Origin: Bemisia tabaci
Lineage: Eukaryota > Arthropoda > Insecta > Hemiptera > Aleyrodidae
NCBI RefSeq assembly: GCF_918797505.1
Contig: NC_092795.1
Location: 21,439,131-21,503,130 of the forward strand
DNA length: 64,000 bases
Direction of reading: 5' to 3'
The notes under the pieces: generated by a model
Database searches by the model: none
What the model was told of the DNA's origin: nothing
What the model saw: only the letters and a program-made list of their open reading frames with translations
Made by a program: the position numbers and the translations under genes
Part shown: piece by piece, positions 47,093 through 59,500 of the stretch
How positions within the stretch are numbered: position 1 is the stretch's first letter
How the letters are laid out: every line of letters starts with the position of its first letter

Positions 47093-48206
47093 CAGTTAGA
47101 AATGCCCAAGTTTCTTCCGGTAAAAATGCAGTCTGAGAGTAGAAATTTGGCAACATTGAAATGTAGTTACGTTCTTTCGAGAGTAGAGCACCGATTTGTC
47201 AAGATGTCTACAAGTCCGGAATTTCCGGAAAAACCGGAAATAGTACTGATTTTTTAAGGGCGGTCCGGAAGTACTGAAAAAGTGCGGAAATTTCGCAAGA
47301 AGGTCCGGAATTTTCTCATTTTTTTGTCATTTCAGTCGCAATTTGAGCGAGAAATTAAAATTTGCGAAATTTTTCAAAGTTTGTCAATTGAAGGCACTGA
47401 AAAAGTACTGAATTTTTCTGTTGAGGAGGTACCGAATTTCTCGGGAATGCGCTGAAAAAGTACTGTAAAAGTACCGATTTTCGGCCAGCCTGTTTTAGTA
47501 GACACCCTGTTTGTGCAAGTTTGATGTCAAAATGCGCCAATAAGCGCAAAATCTACAAAGTGGCCAGTGAGGAAGATCCTTGAACTCTAATTTTTGCATC
47601 CTCTAAGATGCCAAACGCCCAAGTTTCTCCTGATAAAAATGCAGTTTGCGAGTAGAAATTTGGCAACATTGAAATCTAGTTACGTTTTGTATGTCGGAAA
47701 CGACGATTTGTGCAAGTTTGATGTCAAAATGCGCCAATAAGCGCGCGAAACCTGCGAAGTGACCAGCGAGCAAGATCCTTGAACTCTAATTTTTACATCC
47801 TCTGAGATGCTAAATGCCCAAGTTTCTCCTGATAAAAATGCAGTTTGCGAGTAGACGTTTGGCAACATTGAAATGTAGTTGCGTTCTTTTGCGACGGAAA
47901 CGACGATTTGTGCAAGTTTGATGTTAAAATGCGCCAATAAGCACTCAAAACCTGCGAATTGGCCACCGAGAAAGATCCTTGAACTCTAATTTTTACATCC
48001 TCTGAGATGCCTAATGCCCAAGTTTCTCCTGATAACAATGCAGTTTTCGAGTAGAATTTTGGCAACATTGAAATCTAGTTACGTTTTTTTGTGACGGAAA
48101 CGACGATTTGTGCAAGTTTGATGTCCAAATGCGCCAATAAGCGCGCTAAACCTGCGAAGTGGCCAGTGAGCAAGATCCTTGAACTCTAATTTTTACATCC
48201 TCCGGA
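47093..48206. repeat. 200-bp tandem array, about 4 units
   Basis: AGATCCTTGAACTC occurs at 47571, 47773, 47973 and 48173 (spacing 202, 200, 200). Each full unit contains CCCAAGTTTCTCCTGATAA, TTTGGCAACATTGAAAT and GATTTGTGCAAGTTTGATGT. The first unit is interrupted by the element 47200-47509 and the last is cut short after ACATCCTC. Confidence 0.9.
47200..47509. mobile_element. CAGGGTGTC-family element inserted in a tandem array (5-bp TSD TTTGT)
   Basis: Left end CAAGATGTCTACAAG (decayed), right end GTAGACACCCTG. Flanked by TTTGT at 47195-47199 and 47510-47514. The neighbouring tandem units carry the uninterrupted site CGATTTGTGCAAG, so the insertion and the 5-bp duplication are directly demonstrated. 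The interior resembles 42724-43021. Confidence 0.9.
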
Positions 48207-51200
48207 GATGCCCCGCGTCTGGATCCATCGTTTGCACCGAAGATAATTGGGCCGTATTTTCACGCGGGGGTCATTCCCTCACGTGCAGTAATCCGCCGCA
48301 TCGTGGCCCTCGGAGGTGTTTGCTTCACTTGCGCGTGCAACGGTTCGCAGTCACGCCACGTTATGATTCATCGGTGTTGCTTTTGATAACCGGTGATAAC
48401 TCACCCCCGCCCCTTCGACGAATCCCGGGCGTAGCGTGCAAGTGCAAGGCGATATTTATGAAATCGCCAGGAAGTGATCGATTCAAGCGCGAGGCTCATC
48501 GAAATTTGCTTCGTGGATATGCCGTGGTGAAGGAAATACGCTTTTCCGCCATCGTAATTTCTTCGCGTCAGAATTTCTCTGATATGCACTTTATGAAAAA
48601 GAGCAAAGGGAAGGTGAAAATAAATTGTGTACACTCATTGAATAATAGAAATAATGTGGAAGGAAACATGGTATGTACTACCGCTGTGGTTGACGTCAAG
48701 TTTTTTGAAGTGCGCTGCCCCCCATTCATATCATATTGAATGCTGGAAAAAAACTTGGCTCCTCGGCCTTTGGGCAGTTCTTTCTTTTATATTTGCCCAT
48801 GAGATTCAGTCACCAAAGCACGACTCTCTGGTCAGTGGTTCTGCTAGTTACAACACAAATCGTAGGATGGGAAACACAAATAGTGTCGTAAAATAGTATC
48901 AAGTCAAGTTCATGAGCAAAAATTATTTTACGAAAACTTACACGACGCTTATCATTTAATTGTTTGTTTTGCTTTAAATCTGTCTGTTTCTTGCCCTTGT
49001 GTTACTTTCTTTTTCTAAACTTGTGTTTCAATGTATGTTTCAGGTAAGTTGGACGAATGTCATGCCACACAATATTAATCAGCTGTACACACCCATCACA
49101 TAATTGTAATACGAGGTGAGTGAAAATCAAATCGGCTTTGTAACCGGTTCTGCAAAGTTTTGTCAAGTATTTGACTGCGATTTATCTTACGATTCGGTAG
49201 TATTCGCGAACAAACGTTCGCTAAATCCTAAACGGTTCCACAAAATCTTGATAAATATGATCGATCAAGTCAATGAAAGAAGTGATGTTCCCCAAATCGT
49301 TTGAATTGTATGAGAAATTCGTAAAAACCCACGTACAACAGCTTTTTATAAAAGTTGTAAATCTCTTGAAAAATGTCGCAGAAATGCCGCGACTGCAACG
49401 TAACGGCGAGTTTCCACAACGTAGCGTGGGTGCTGTCCTGCAGGCTCGACGTGAAGGTGCCAGACGGCTCGCGGACATAACCGTAAACAACCCGGCCAGA
49501 CGTCGTCCCTCAGCATCCCTGCCCGGCGTCCCTGGGAGGGTGGGCGGGGGCGGGGAACGGAGCATGCGTCCCGGCGCCCCCCATCCGCATGGCCGCCGCG
49601 CCGGGTACCGCGTCACCACACCGCGAGCGGATGCTGATTCAGTACCTCCAAGAAGCGCCTTCCGAGAAGTCGCATCGCGCGCGCATCGCGTCTTGAATTG
49701 CCGGCTCTCGCGTGTTTCCCGTCGGAGCGGAGTTGCGTCAACGCGGAGCTTTTTCGCGTGTTGTACGTTGTTTCCGTGGTAGATTTTCTGATTCAGTGGT
49801 ACTGGGTACCCGCAATTGTGTACTGTGTTTTTCGAAGTGTTTACGTTACGGGAGTGGTGGTTCCGGTGTTTAATGGATTAACCGGATTCCGTCTCAACAG
49901 TGGTAATTTTTGCGCAGTTTGGATTTTGTATGGAGAAGAGAACTGCTGCTGATAGTGTTTGAACCGATTGTTTTTCAAATGGCGTAAGCGCTGTAAACAA
50001 GGCGTGGAAAAAAATGAGAAAAAACTGTATTTTTAGACTTTAACCCGGTCAGTAAAAATCGGATGTTCGAAAGTTTTTTTGAGGCCTTAGATTTTAATTT
50101 CCTTAACGTCGGTATGTTTTAAGTTAAATTTTAGTCTAGGTAATAATCATACATTCAAATACTGTTTTTTTTCGAAAAATTTGGCCTTTTACGTCATTTA
50201 GAAAATAATCGGTTCATTTTTTGCAGCCATAGATGAGAGTTCAAGAAGTTTAATTATTAATTTTATCACAATTGCATTTTTTTCATCCGTAATATGACCT
50301 AGACAGGTTCTGTACGCACTCCAAGAAACTCACTTTCATGTGGACGTTTTCATGTTAGAAGGAACTATGCTTAAATGAATGAACTTCATAGAGAATATGT
50401 CAAACGTTCTCATGCCAGCAAGTTGACCCATAACCATTGAACATTCAATTAAACCCTCCACTTGCTCACTGCAATGTTGTGCAGTTTGAATTCTGTTTTT
50501 TCAAGATCAACCAGATATTGTTCCAAAGCCGTACTATTTTTGCCGTAATTCGAAGTAACTGACGCTGTTTTCCCAAAAATTAGAGAGTAAAATTTAGAAA
50601 ACAACAGAAATTATTCATGAGATCCAATTTCTTAAGTGCACGTTTATTATGCCGTTTATTCAATGCACTGTTCCATTAGGTGCAATGTGTATATTAATAT
50701 CGAGACACCCCCATAACTGACGCACCGACGCCCTTATTCAGAATAAGGAGGATTTGCTAGGGAAAAAAGGAAGGAAAAAAAAGAAAATAGAAAGTAATAA
50801 AGTGGGCGGAATAATGTAGAATTTAGAAGTTGCTCCGGGGGCCATAAAGGTTGTCAAAAACAATAATCATTGCGACGAGCTAATTGTATTTGCAGTATAC
50901 CAGGATTAAAACTTCGATTTATTAGTTTAATCTTAGTAATTTTTTGGTCCGGGCGCACCAATTATCCAAAAAAAAATAATCGCTAACAATAGAAATAAAT
51001 AAACGAAAAAAAGAAGTTGGTATAATATCGAGAAATTCTTCCGTAAAAAAAGACAATGATAAGAATCTGACAAATGCTGGGAAATTGGAGTGGAAAAAAG
51101 AGGAATCCATAATTTATTCTAACACGAGAGTCGAGAGCTAGATAAATGGTTCTCGCCGTCCGAATGTGGTAATTAATTCTTTCGAAAACAGAAGCATTCG

Positions 51201-51913
51201 GCTTCTTCTTCTTCTTTCCTCTCAGGTTTTCTCCCCGGTCCTTTTTACCACGCGCAGCAACCGCAGACCTCTCTTCAGCGATCGGGGTGCCAGTAGCACT
51301 CTGGCTGTTCGTGTTTTGTCGATAAAAGCCCGATAAAAAATTGAAACTTTTTATTTTTTCTTGTATCACCGCCGCGCCGCACCATGTCGCCGAGGGAAGG
51401 AAGGATCTCCAAGACAAATTCTTTGCCGAAGATGCCAGATCTCTCCGATTAAAATGTTGTGATTTCTTTCCCCATTCGTATTTCCCTACCCCGAGAATAA
51501 CACTTGAGAGAAAAAAGTATTTAGGGTCAGATGTCATTTCTTAGACGAAGGAATGTATCTATTTTCAAAAATTTTATTTATACACCTATTTTTTGCACAA
51601 AAATGGTAGTGTTATTTCTGTCCCAAAATTTGCTGATTTTTACAAATATCTGGAAATGTCTGAGAAATCCCCCCTATGAAAATCCTCACACACCCCCCCC
51701 CCCCCGCCCCCAAAAAGAAAAAAATAGTAAATAGTTCTCGAGTGAAAATACACAAAAAATTTGCAATGCTGATACGTCCTTACTTTCTTTTATCTTGAAA
51801 CGACGAAGAGAAAATATATTCTGTGATCTTAATCAGACTTGTAGTGCACTACTATCCTAAGAAAAAGAGCAGTAAGCGCAAATGAACCGCACATGCTTAA
51901 TATTCTGAAGCTG
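48207..51913. other. No gene recognised apart from a GC-rich islet
   Basis: Frames of 186 codons (48179-48739) and 169 codons (49273-49782) on + are the longest. The first starts inside the tandem array and has no domain; the second spans the CpG islet. Neither has splice or homology support. Confidence 0.4.
49430..49765. other. GC/CpG-rich islet
   Basis: The most GC-rich stretch of the window, with open frames on both strands that are probably a by-product of composition. It may be a promoter with first exon. A GTAATT donor-like site at about 49903 follows, but no downstream exon could be joined. Confidence 0.3.
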
Positions 51914-52329
51914 TAAGGTAACAGCACCAGTACCCGGAATGGTACCAGTATCCGGAACGTCGCTCAGTTTTTCGTAAAAAATAAGCTGTAGGTACATCAG
52001 TGCAAAAAGAGCATCAGGTTTTCACAAATTACACTCAGAGGGCGCCACCTTGCAATAAGTGTGATGGTCGTGCGCTCCTTTTATTATCTGTACCATGCTT
52101 CTATAGTGACGTATTCACACCCCTGTGAATACGTCACTATAGAAGCATGGTACAGATAATAAAAGGAGCGCACGACCATCACACTTATTGCAAGGTGGCG
52201 CCCTCTGAGTGTAATTTGTGAAACCCTGATGCCCTTTTTGCACTGATGTACCTACCGCTTATTTTTTACGAAAAACTGAGCGACGTTCCGGATACTGGTA
52301 CCATTCCGGGTACTGGTGCAGTTACCTTA
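51914..52329. repeat. Near-perfect 416-bp palindrome
   Basis: Two arms of 206 bp around a 4-nt centre (CCCC, 52120-52123), symmetric with no net indel from end (TAAGGTAAC) to end (GTTACCTTA) and only scattered mismatches. No target duplication or known ends. It could be a very young foldback element or a local inverted duplication, and it would give a long double-stranded hairpin if transcribed. Confidence 0.85.
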
Positions 52330-53810
52330 AATGTATTATTTTGAATATTCGAAGAACCGGATGCATGCAGTATAAAAGTTGGATTTGGGATAACGTGGAT
52401 ATCAAAAATTAAAATACAACCCACCCTCAGGAACACACCAATCGCTCGAACTACGTCAATAATCCTGGAACTTGGCAATATTCCTCACCTAAATTTCCTC
52501 TGCCGGCGCCACTGGATCCATCGTCTCCCATATCTTATCGTTTGTTGTCTAATCCTAAAGGATCAAGTGGAGAAAAAGGTGGAGGGCTCGATGATAAGTT
52601 GCCTTTAGGTTAATAATACTTTTAATTTTTCCATAAGAACGTAGTAAAAGCCGGGAAATTTTCACTTGAAAAGTGGCAACACGTTTAATGATCCCCTCCG
52701 ATTTTTAAGATTTTATGTCCCCGTGTTTTCTTCTCCATCACTCGGATATTTTTATAGATTTTTCGAATCTTGCGGTTTTTCTCGTCGAACCGAAACCTGT
52801 TTTGGACTAGCAGCAAGCATATTAAGTTGGATTGATGGTTCAAGCTTCAGCGTCGTTGTATATATGCAACGAGCTGCATTTTACTGGAGAGAAGAGAGAA
52901 TATGACGTTCACGTGGTGTAGGCTTTGTAATTTGGACTGATTTGGGTGGAAAAGAACAAAGCACATAGACATTTTAACGTAAAATGCGCGATACAAATAT
53001 TTCAACCTCCGGGTAGCACAAATTGCATAGCTGACGATATGAAGGCGTATTCACTTTTCCTTGCGTATTTGCACTTATGCAGAGTGAGCGGTGGGTTTGC
53101 AATGGATGATGGATGCAAAAGAAGATCGATACAATTATTTCGACCTCCGATTATACCTGAGAATCGTGCTCCTATTGCGCGACAGGAATTCTCGTTGAAT
53201 TAAAGGAAATTTTTTAAAGCAATTGTAAGTCTCTTTGAAATAATATGAATACTGTTTTAGACGAGGGATTTCCTGTTCCTTTTCATGAGAAATTCCTATT
53301 GCCGCATATTTAATTGGAGTTCATATGGATCCAACAGAAAATTCTCCTCCGTGAAGCTTTAAATATATTATTTCTGAGCGAGCTGCTGATGCGTATGAGA
53401 GTTCTAGAAGGCCCTCCTTTAACGCTTGCAGATTTCCTTGTTTTGTCTTTCCAAGTTCCGCGAGAATATGCAAATCCCTCCAAAGTTACTCCCGTATCCT
53501 CTCAACTCAATTTAAGGGCGCGACCTGGAGGTAGTCGTAGGCAGTGTTAGGAAACCGAACATCTGAAAGTTCCGAGTTCAAAACTGGGTGCGACTGTTAA
53601 TTAGAGTATGGGGTAACACGCGCAGTGGAACTGAAGCAGTCTGGGGGCTTCAATGATGCTCTTGAAACGGAGGGAGTAGAGAGAGCTTACGAATGCACAG
53701 TGGAAGAGATATCGCTCGTTTTAGAAGTTCGTTTCAACGCCTTTGGAAATAGTGGTTCTTTTAATCAAAGTTATTTAAAATCATTCAGGTCCATCTTAGA
53801 AACAACATAT
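52330..53810. other. No feature recognised
   Basis: Short frames only. TTTCAACCTCCG and TTTCGACCTCCG recur at about 52999 and 53137 as a minor direct repeat. Confidence 0.4.
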
Positions 53811-54067
53811 CGACGGTGTAAGTCAGCAACCACATATCTTGGTTTGCGACGTTGCAGACTTCCTTTCATTCTTTATGTTTTCAATGGAAAACTATTCAAC
53901 AGCAATTGTTGAAGATCGCCGTAATTTTTCTTTTCTGTGCGAAGAAAATTCTGCGAAAACTTTAAGAAATGATGCCGATTTGTTCTCTTTTAAGTAAACA
54001 AATAAAGTGGAAGCGGTAATTTTCAAACACCACAAACGAGATACGTGATTGCGAACTTACACCTTCG
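53811..54067. mobile_element. CGACGG-ended element, short copy (4-bp flank ATAT)
   Basis: Inverted ends CGACGGTGTAAGTCAGCAAC and complement ending CCTTCG. Flanked by ATAT on both sides (53807-53810 and 54068-54071). AT-rich flanks can match by chance. Confidence 0.65.
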
Positions 54068-54873
54068 ATATGCGCGAGTATATAATTTGATAGAGATGTG
54101 CAATTATTTAAAACTAATAGGCGTGCCATAGATGTTAATAGGCGTTTTGATTGATTGACCAGAAATAGCACTTCCTTATTGCGCAATGCAGTCTAATTTC
54201 CGATAGTTAAACGTAGCATTACGGACAGTTTGCTCCAGAACAATCAAAATAATTGTCACTGTAACTACTCGAACGCTCGCAAAAATGCTCGATGATGTCA
54301 TCTCCTGACGGCTTGCTACGAGTTCATGAATTCATGAATGATTGTCTAGACAGGTCTGTTCTGTTGATCCAGAATTTAATGAGTCTTGGGGCTCTTGACA
54401 AGCCCGGAAGCCACGCCTGAAGAAAAATCGCCTTCAATTAAAGAGGTATGCAACGCGCGCTCCCAGAAGTTAAAATAGTGGTATTCTCATCACGCGCTAG
54501 GAATCGTGGCTCATAGGGCGTTTTACTTCGACTGTTGTCAGGTTGCTTGGGCCGAGACGGATCTGTTCTTTTTTTTGCTTTAGCCTGAACAAAAAGTAGA
54601 GTAGTTTTCCATAAAAAGATGCTCAAAAATCACACAGGGCACTTTGGAAAAGTCTATAATTCACTTCCAACTTCACAATCTCTCTCCGAGATGCGCACAT
54701 TTATGATCTTTCCGATCTCTCGGATGCTATCACCATGCTTATGAAGCCTTTTTCCTTAAAAAAACAAGCACACAGAGATTTTATTCCGCCCTTGTAAATT
54801 TTTTTAACAGACACATCACCCTCGTGCAAACCAGATCTGGTTTGAGACAGGACCAGAATTTCTGTTTCTCCTA

Positions 54874-55082
54874 CCGAAAAAAAAGTGAAGTTGATTTAAC
54901 ATTCTAGACGTGCAAAAAGTGTGCAAAAACTTATAAAAGGCTGAATTACGCGCTACAGCAGTTACTTTAGCAATGACAAGATGTAAAACTAACTGCTGTG
55001 GCAGGTAATTCAGCATTTCATGAGCTTTTGCACACTTTTTTTTACATCCGGAATGTTAAATCAACTTCACTCTTTTTTTTTG
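54874..55082. mobile_element. 209-bp foldback MITE with TA duplication
   Basis: Arms contain GTGAAGTTGATTTAACATTC and complement, then GTGCAAAA and GCTGAATTAC blocks. Flanked by TA at 54872-54873 and 55083-55084. Confidence 0.7.
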
Positions 55083-55624
55083 TACAGAGCATATCGTCTT
55101 TTCAACAGATCCAAAATTCGAATTAAAAATCGGTGATTAATTAAAATATGACATTTAAGTACGTTTTCTCAGTGCTCACGGTTCACATTTTGAAGTGAAC
55201 CTGAACATGAGACGTGAGGTGAACTGTGCGGCAGCAAGGTTTACAGGAGGTTTGAATCAAATTAAAATCACTTAAGGGGGCTTCTCCGGGACCGTGCGCT
55301 GTGCCTCTAGACGCGGCTTTGAAAGTTGAAATTATTTATGTTTCCTCGCGCTGTTTCGCTGTTTGTGCCCTTCCCCGTCCCTCTCCGCCATTTCTGCCCC
55401 CCGGGGAGGGGAGGGGGCCATGGGCGTCGCGGCTCCCGCGGACCTCCCGCTAAGACGGTTTCTACAATTCGCCACTTGGTGGATTGACCTGTTTATTCTC
55501 TGCCTCCGTGTAGGCACCCCTTCTCATTGTGAGGAAATCTGAGATAAAGCAGATCAAATCCTAAAGCTGTCGATTGTCTAACGTTCATCCTAAATTAATC
55601 ACGAACATTGGATATAACCTTATA

Positions 55625-55850
55625 CTGCCGCGCTAAGGAAGAACGCCGTTTGAGAGTTGCCAAATCTCTCCTGAAAAAACAAGTATTCTTGACGGACGAT
55701 ATGCATATTTCTCCTTGAAATTCTAAATTTTTTCAGGTTCTGACACGTTCCAAGAAAAATATTCACAAGATTCCCTATAGATTCCTTTTTTATCGAAGAA
55801 AGTATGATAATTTCTGAAGGCGCCTATGGTGCTCTTTCTTAGAACGGCAG
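55625..55850. mobile_element. CTGCCGTGC family, shortened copy
   Basis: Ends CTGCCGCGCTAAGGAAGAAC and TTCTTAGAACGGCAG. About 27 bp shorter than the intact copies, with a degraded right subterminal region. Flanks TATA and AAAA do not match. Confidence 0.7.
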
Positions 55851-56517
55851 AAAAGCACAATGGCGCTAAAGAGATGTTTTCAAAACATCTGTAAGTAAAA
55901 TGTTTTTTAGATGTTTCTCTAAAACGGATAAAAAGCAGAATATTTCAAAAACTATATAGGAAAGTGTAAGAACATAAGTTACGGTGACACACTTGTAATT
56001 TTAATATGTTTTAAAGCCATTTAAAATTATATTCAAATTATATTAAAGTCATAAAATGACTTGCAAAGTGGCTTCAAAATCTTCACTGCTTCCTATTCTT
56101 CTCAGTGAAAAATAATTGGGGTGGGGATCTCAAGAGGCTTTTAATGTCTGACATTAAAGTGCTAAATCCCAAGGAGGACTTTGAAATAATTAATTTGGCT
56201 TACCTTTAACTGTTCATATGGTTTGTGGCAGGCTGAAATCTATGTGAGGTTTTTCGTGAGCTTTCTGCAGATCGGCCGATTCAGCAGATTTCAAAGTTTA
56301 GTTTACATTATTTGTTGTCTTTTCCCGTTAACGGAAATTGAGCTCAAAGGCACTGATTTTCAAGCATGTGTGTAAGGCTCAGCGGTATGGGAAATCGAAG
56401 AAACAGACGTGAAATAAGTGTAAAAAGGCGTACACGCCTAATTGAATTCCTTGGTAGTGGATTGTTGTTGAGATTAATCCTAGATTGTGTCACTGGACGC
56501 CGCTCCTCTGACGTAAT

Positions 56518-56599
56518 GACGTATCTCCACAACCGCATGAGCCCTGAAAAGCAAGGGTTGTACGTAGAACAGGGTTCACATGGAAATTGAGGTACGTTC
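56518..56599. repeat. 80-bp palindrome, third copy
   Basis: Arms GACGTATCTCCACAACCGCATG and its diverged complement (CACATGGAAATTGAGGTACG) surround a short loop. It is preceded, as in the other copies, by a stretch resembling the GTGGATCGA end and a GCTCCTCTGACGT segment. Confidence 0.5.
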
Positions 56600-59500
56600 T
56601 TACGTAGACGTGGAGAAGCAGACATGGCTTCTCGGCGAGGTGCGAGTGGAGAGGATTCGATAAAGCAGGCGTGACTAGCATCCGAATTAATCAAAACGGT
56701 TTTAGCGATAGTATGGGTGATAAAAATCTCCTTTTCCCTTGCCGCAGCGGGCACCGGGCATCGCTCTCCTCCAGGTCCAGGGCGCGGAGGCTGGGACACA
56801 AATAACGAGGCTAGTCAACCGCCCTGAGATGAGCCTTCCCTCCGCCTGGCTCGTGGGTCCAGGAGTCGCCGTGACCTTCCAGATAGCCTTGTTGTCGGAA
56901 CGAAAATAGGACATTTATTTTATTTCCCTTAGTGTGATCGTTTGCGGGAGGAGGGCCCTTATTCGATCAGGGCTTGTTTTCAGTTGGAGTCAAAGGGGAA
57001 GGCCAAGTTTTTGGGGATGAGATTTTCCTGGTGGTATGGGGAGGTAAACTAAAAAACAATATAAAAAACTCTCTAATATGACCAATAGTTCTTTTTTGGT
57101 CAAATTTATATGAAGGGAGGAGGGGCCTTAAATTGCTTCCTCTACTCTTCCCCTTATAGGTCCTGACCTTAATACCGAAAGACTCAAAAGTAAGGAACTT
57201 AGACCATTACATAGAAAATTGTTTCACTCATTTCAAACGAATTTTTTGGCTTAAAATGACTCAAAAATAACATGCTAGACTGAAATGTTCCCAGTCCAGT
57301 GGGGTTTACAGTTCAAAAAAAAATTTATCGAAAAAGCTATCCATAATGTAATCTGCTTTGAGTTAATTTTACGCGCTCTTTTGACGGAAGGAGGAACTAG
57401 GAAGATCGCGACTTATTTCTTGAGATTGGGATTTTGAGAGTATTTGTCAATTTAAATATACAAAACGTTTACCCGACTTGACAAAATTTTCTTACATGGA
57501 AGGTTTGCTCAGGAGTTAGAAGAATCATTGAGAAGTCATCAAAAATTACTTAGAATCAATGTCAGGGAAATTTCAGAGAAGTCAAAGAATTTGAGTCCTT
57601 GAAGTAATGTATTAATTGCAGCAAGTTGGCAACATTATGCCTTGAACTTGTGTGGGAAGCTCGTGCCACCGGGGAGACTTCGGGTGACAGTAACGAACTT
57701 TCAGGTGAATGGGCCCCAGGATTTTCGGCCAACGCGTTCCCATGCTAATGTGGTAACCGGCAGGAATCCTGATCAAGCACTGATTATAATCCCAATCTGA
57801 TGTTCGTCAGCATAGCTCACCGAGAAGCCATTTCATTGCTGTCGATGAGCGTAGCAGAACAAACTCCTATGTGTTGCAGATAGAGCCCTCAAGACGACTT
57901 GTCAGTGGCAGAAAGGTTGACGCACTGAATTTTATGTAATTCGAAGGGAATTTTCGATTTTCTATTCCCGGAAGAATTTTGAGATTCTTGTTGTCATTTT
58001 AACGGCATTACTTTGTACCAAAGTGATTGACCGTCGCTCAGCCGAGCATTTCCGAATTTCATAATGGACATAAACTGGGGTGAAGTTATAAATAAGGAAC
58101 CCCAAAGCATTTTTACAAGAAAAGAAAAGAAAATAGATCAATGCTCTATTGATTTATCGCTCTAAATTTGTAAATCAGCAAAATTAGTGGGTTTTGAGTG
58201 TTTTAACAATGCGAAATAATAAAGGTTATAATTCTTAGTAAGAAATGATCATGCTCGTGAATGTTTGGCGAATTATTTTTTAGTTTGAGTTGCGGGGTAA
58301 GGAATAAAGCGCGGATCCGTATGCGCACAAGGGATAGTACACATCACACAGCCGTAGAGGTCCTGATAGCATCGAATAAATAAATTCCGTTTCATTAAAC
58401 AAGCTTGCCACTTACAGTGTCTGGATCAAAATGTCAAGATCGTTCGTCGTTATGTCGCAGTTCAATCCGAGTGTTCGTTTAGAACTAACCCACAGTATAA
58501 TTGTTGATTTGTTTTATCAACTGGACATGTGACACTTTTCATCTGATCGGAAACGGTGCACGTTGCAGACTTCAGTATTTGCTGAGGGAGGGTAGGGGGA
58601 ACTCTTTAAGAATGCCTTAAGTGAGCAGTAAAACAATCACTATTTCTAAAAGCATTACATTAAAAAGGAAGGAAAAAGAGAATAAGGTACGGACCAACAT
58701 AACGCCCATGCCTCTCCTGGAAAAACAGGCTCAAAAATTAAAATCAGTTCGAAACATCTAGGGCCCAATAAAAACATTAATATACGAGTCTGTAATTGAC
58801 AGACCAAGAGTGGGAAGACACGGGACCAGTCTTGTTGTCAAATCGCCCCGGACAAGTACTAATTTTTGGGTTTCGCTTCGGTTAATTTACGTTTTTTGTG
58901 CGATGATCGACAGCGATGGACCGGGCTGCATTGTTCTTGAATCAGGGCAACAATCGCTTCTAAATTCCTGTCCGTTTTTTACTCCGCGCTTTTAGATTTT
59001 TTATTTAATTTATTGTTTTATTAACGTGCTTTTTTTCGATTTGACGAGGCAGACATCGGGTCTTGCACACAAATCATTCAAACCGTGGACCCATCTGTAC
59101 TTCTTCAGAAGGTTCGTATGACAGCGAGTGGCCTCCGGCAAAATTATCGAGACAGCTCAGCGCTCAGCGTTGTCAGAATTAATTTCAATAATTGATAATC
59201 GAAATAATTCCTCCTCAAAAAAGTGGTCAATAGATTCATTATGCTGTATCAGCTCAGTAGCAGGGGGCTGATGGTTTTACAGCATGTTCCTTACATAGGC
59301 AATTGAAAATCGATGTAACACGTGGTACCTTCATGACCATACCTCGTCCAATATGTTGGATTCCAAGTAATAATTATTTACGTAGACTCCTTGCGTTTTT
59401 TATTTATTTTTTTTCTAATTAAAAATGTCAACGAAAATCCGCGCATTTTGTAAAATTCTTGATTTTTTTTTCCTTTACATCTCGTTTGTGTTAAATTTTT

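Noticed and set aside
47793..48068. Tandem peptide repeats read from the minus strand
   Set aside because: They are by-products of the 200-bp tandem DNA array, whose units shift phase and carry stops.
48179..48739. A 186-codon + frame as a gene
   Set aside because: It begins inside the 200-bp tandem array and the rest shows no domain, signal or splice support.
49273..49782. A 169-codon + frame as a gene
   Set aside because: It crosses a GC-rich islet where stop codons are rare on both strands; an overlapping minus frame of 132 codons exists, as expected from composition.
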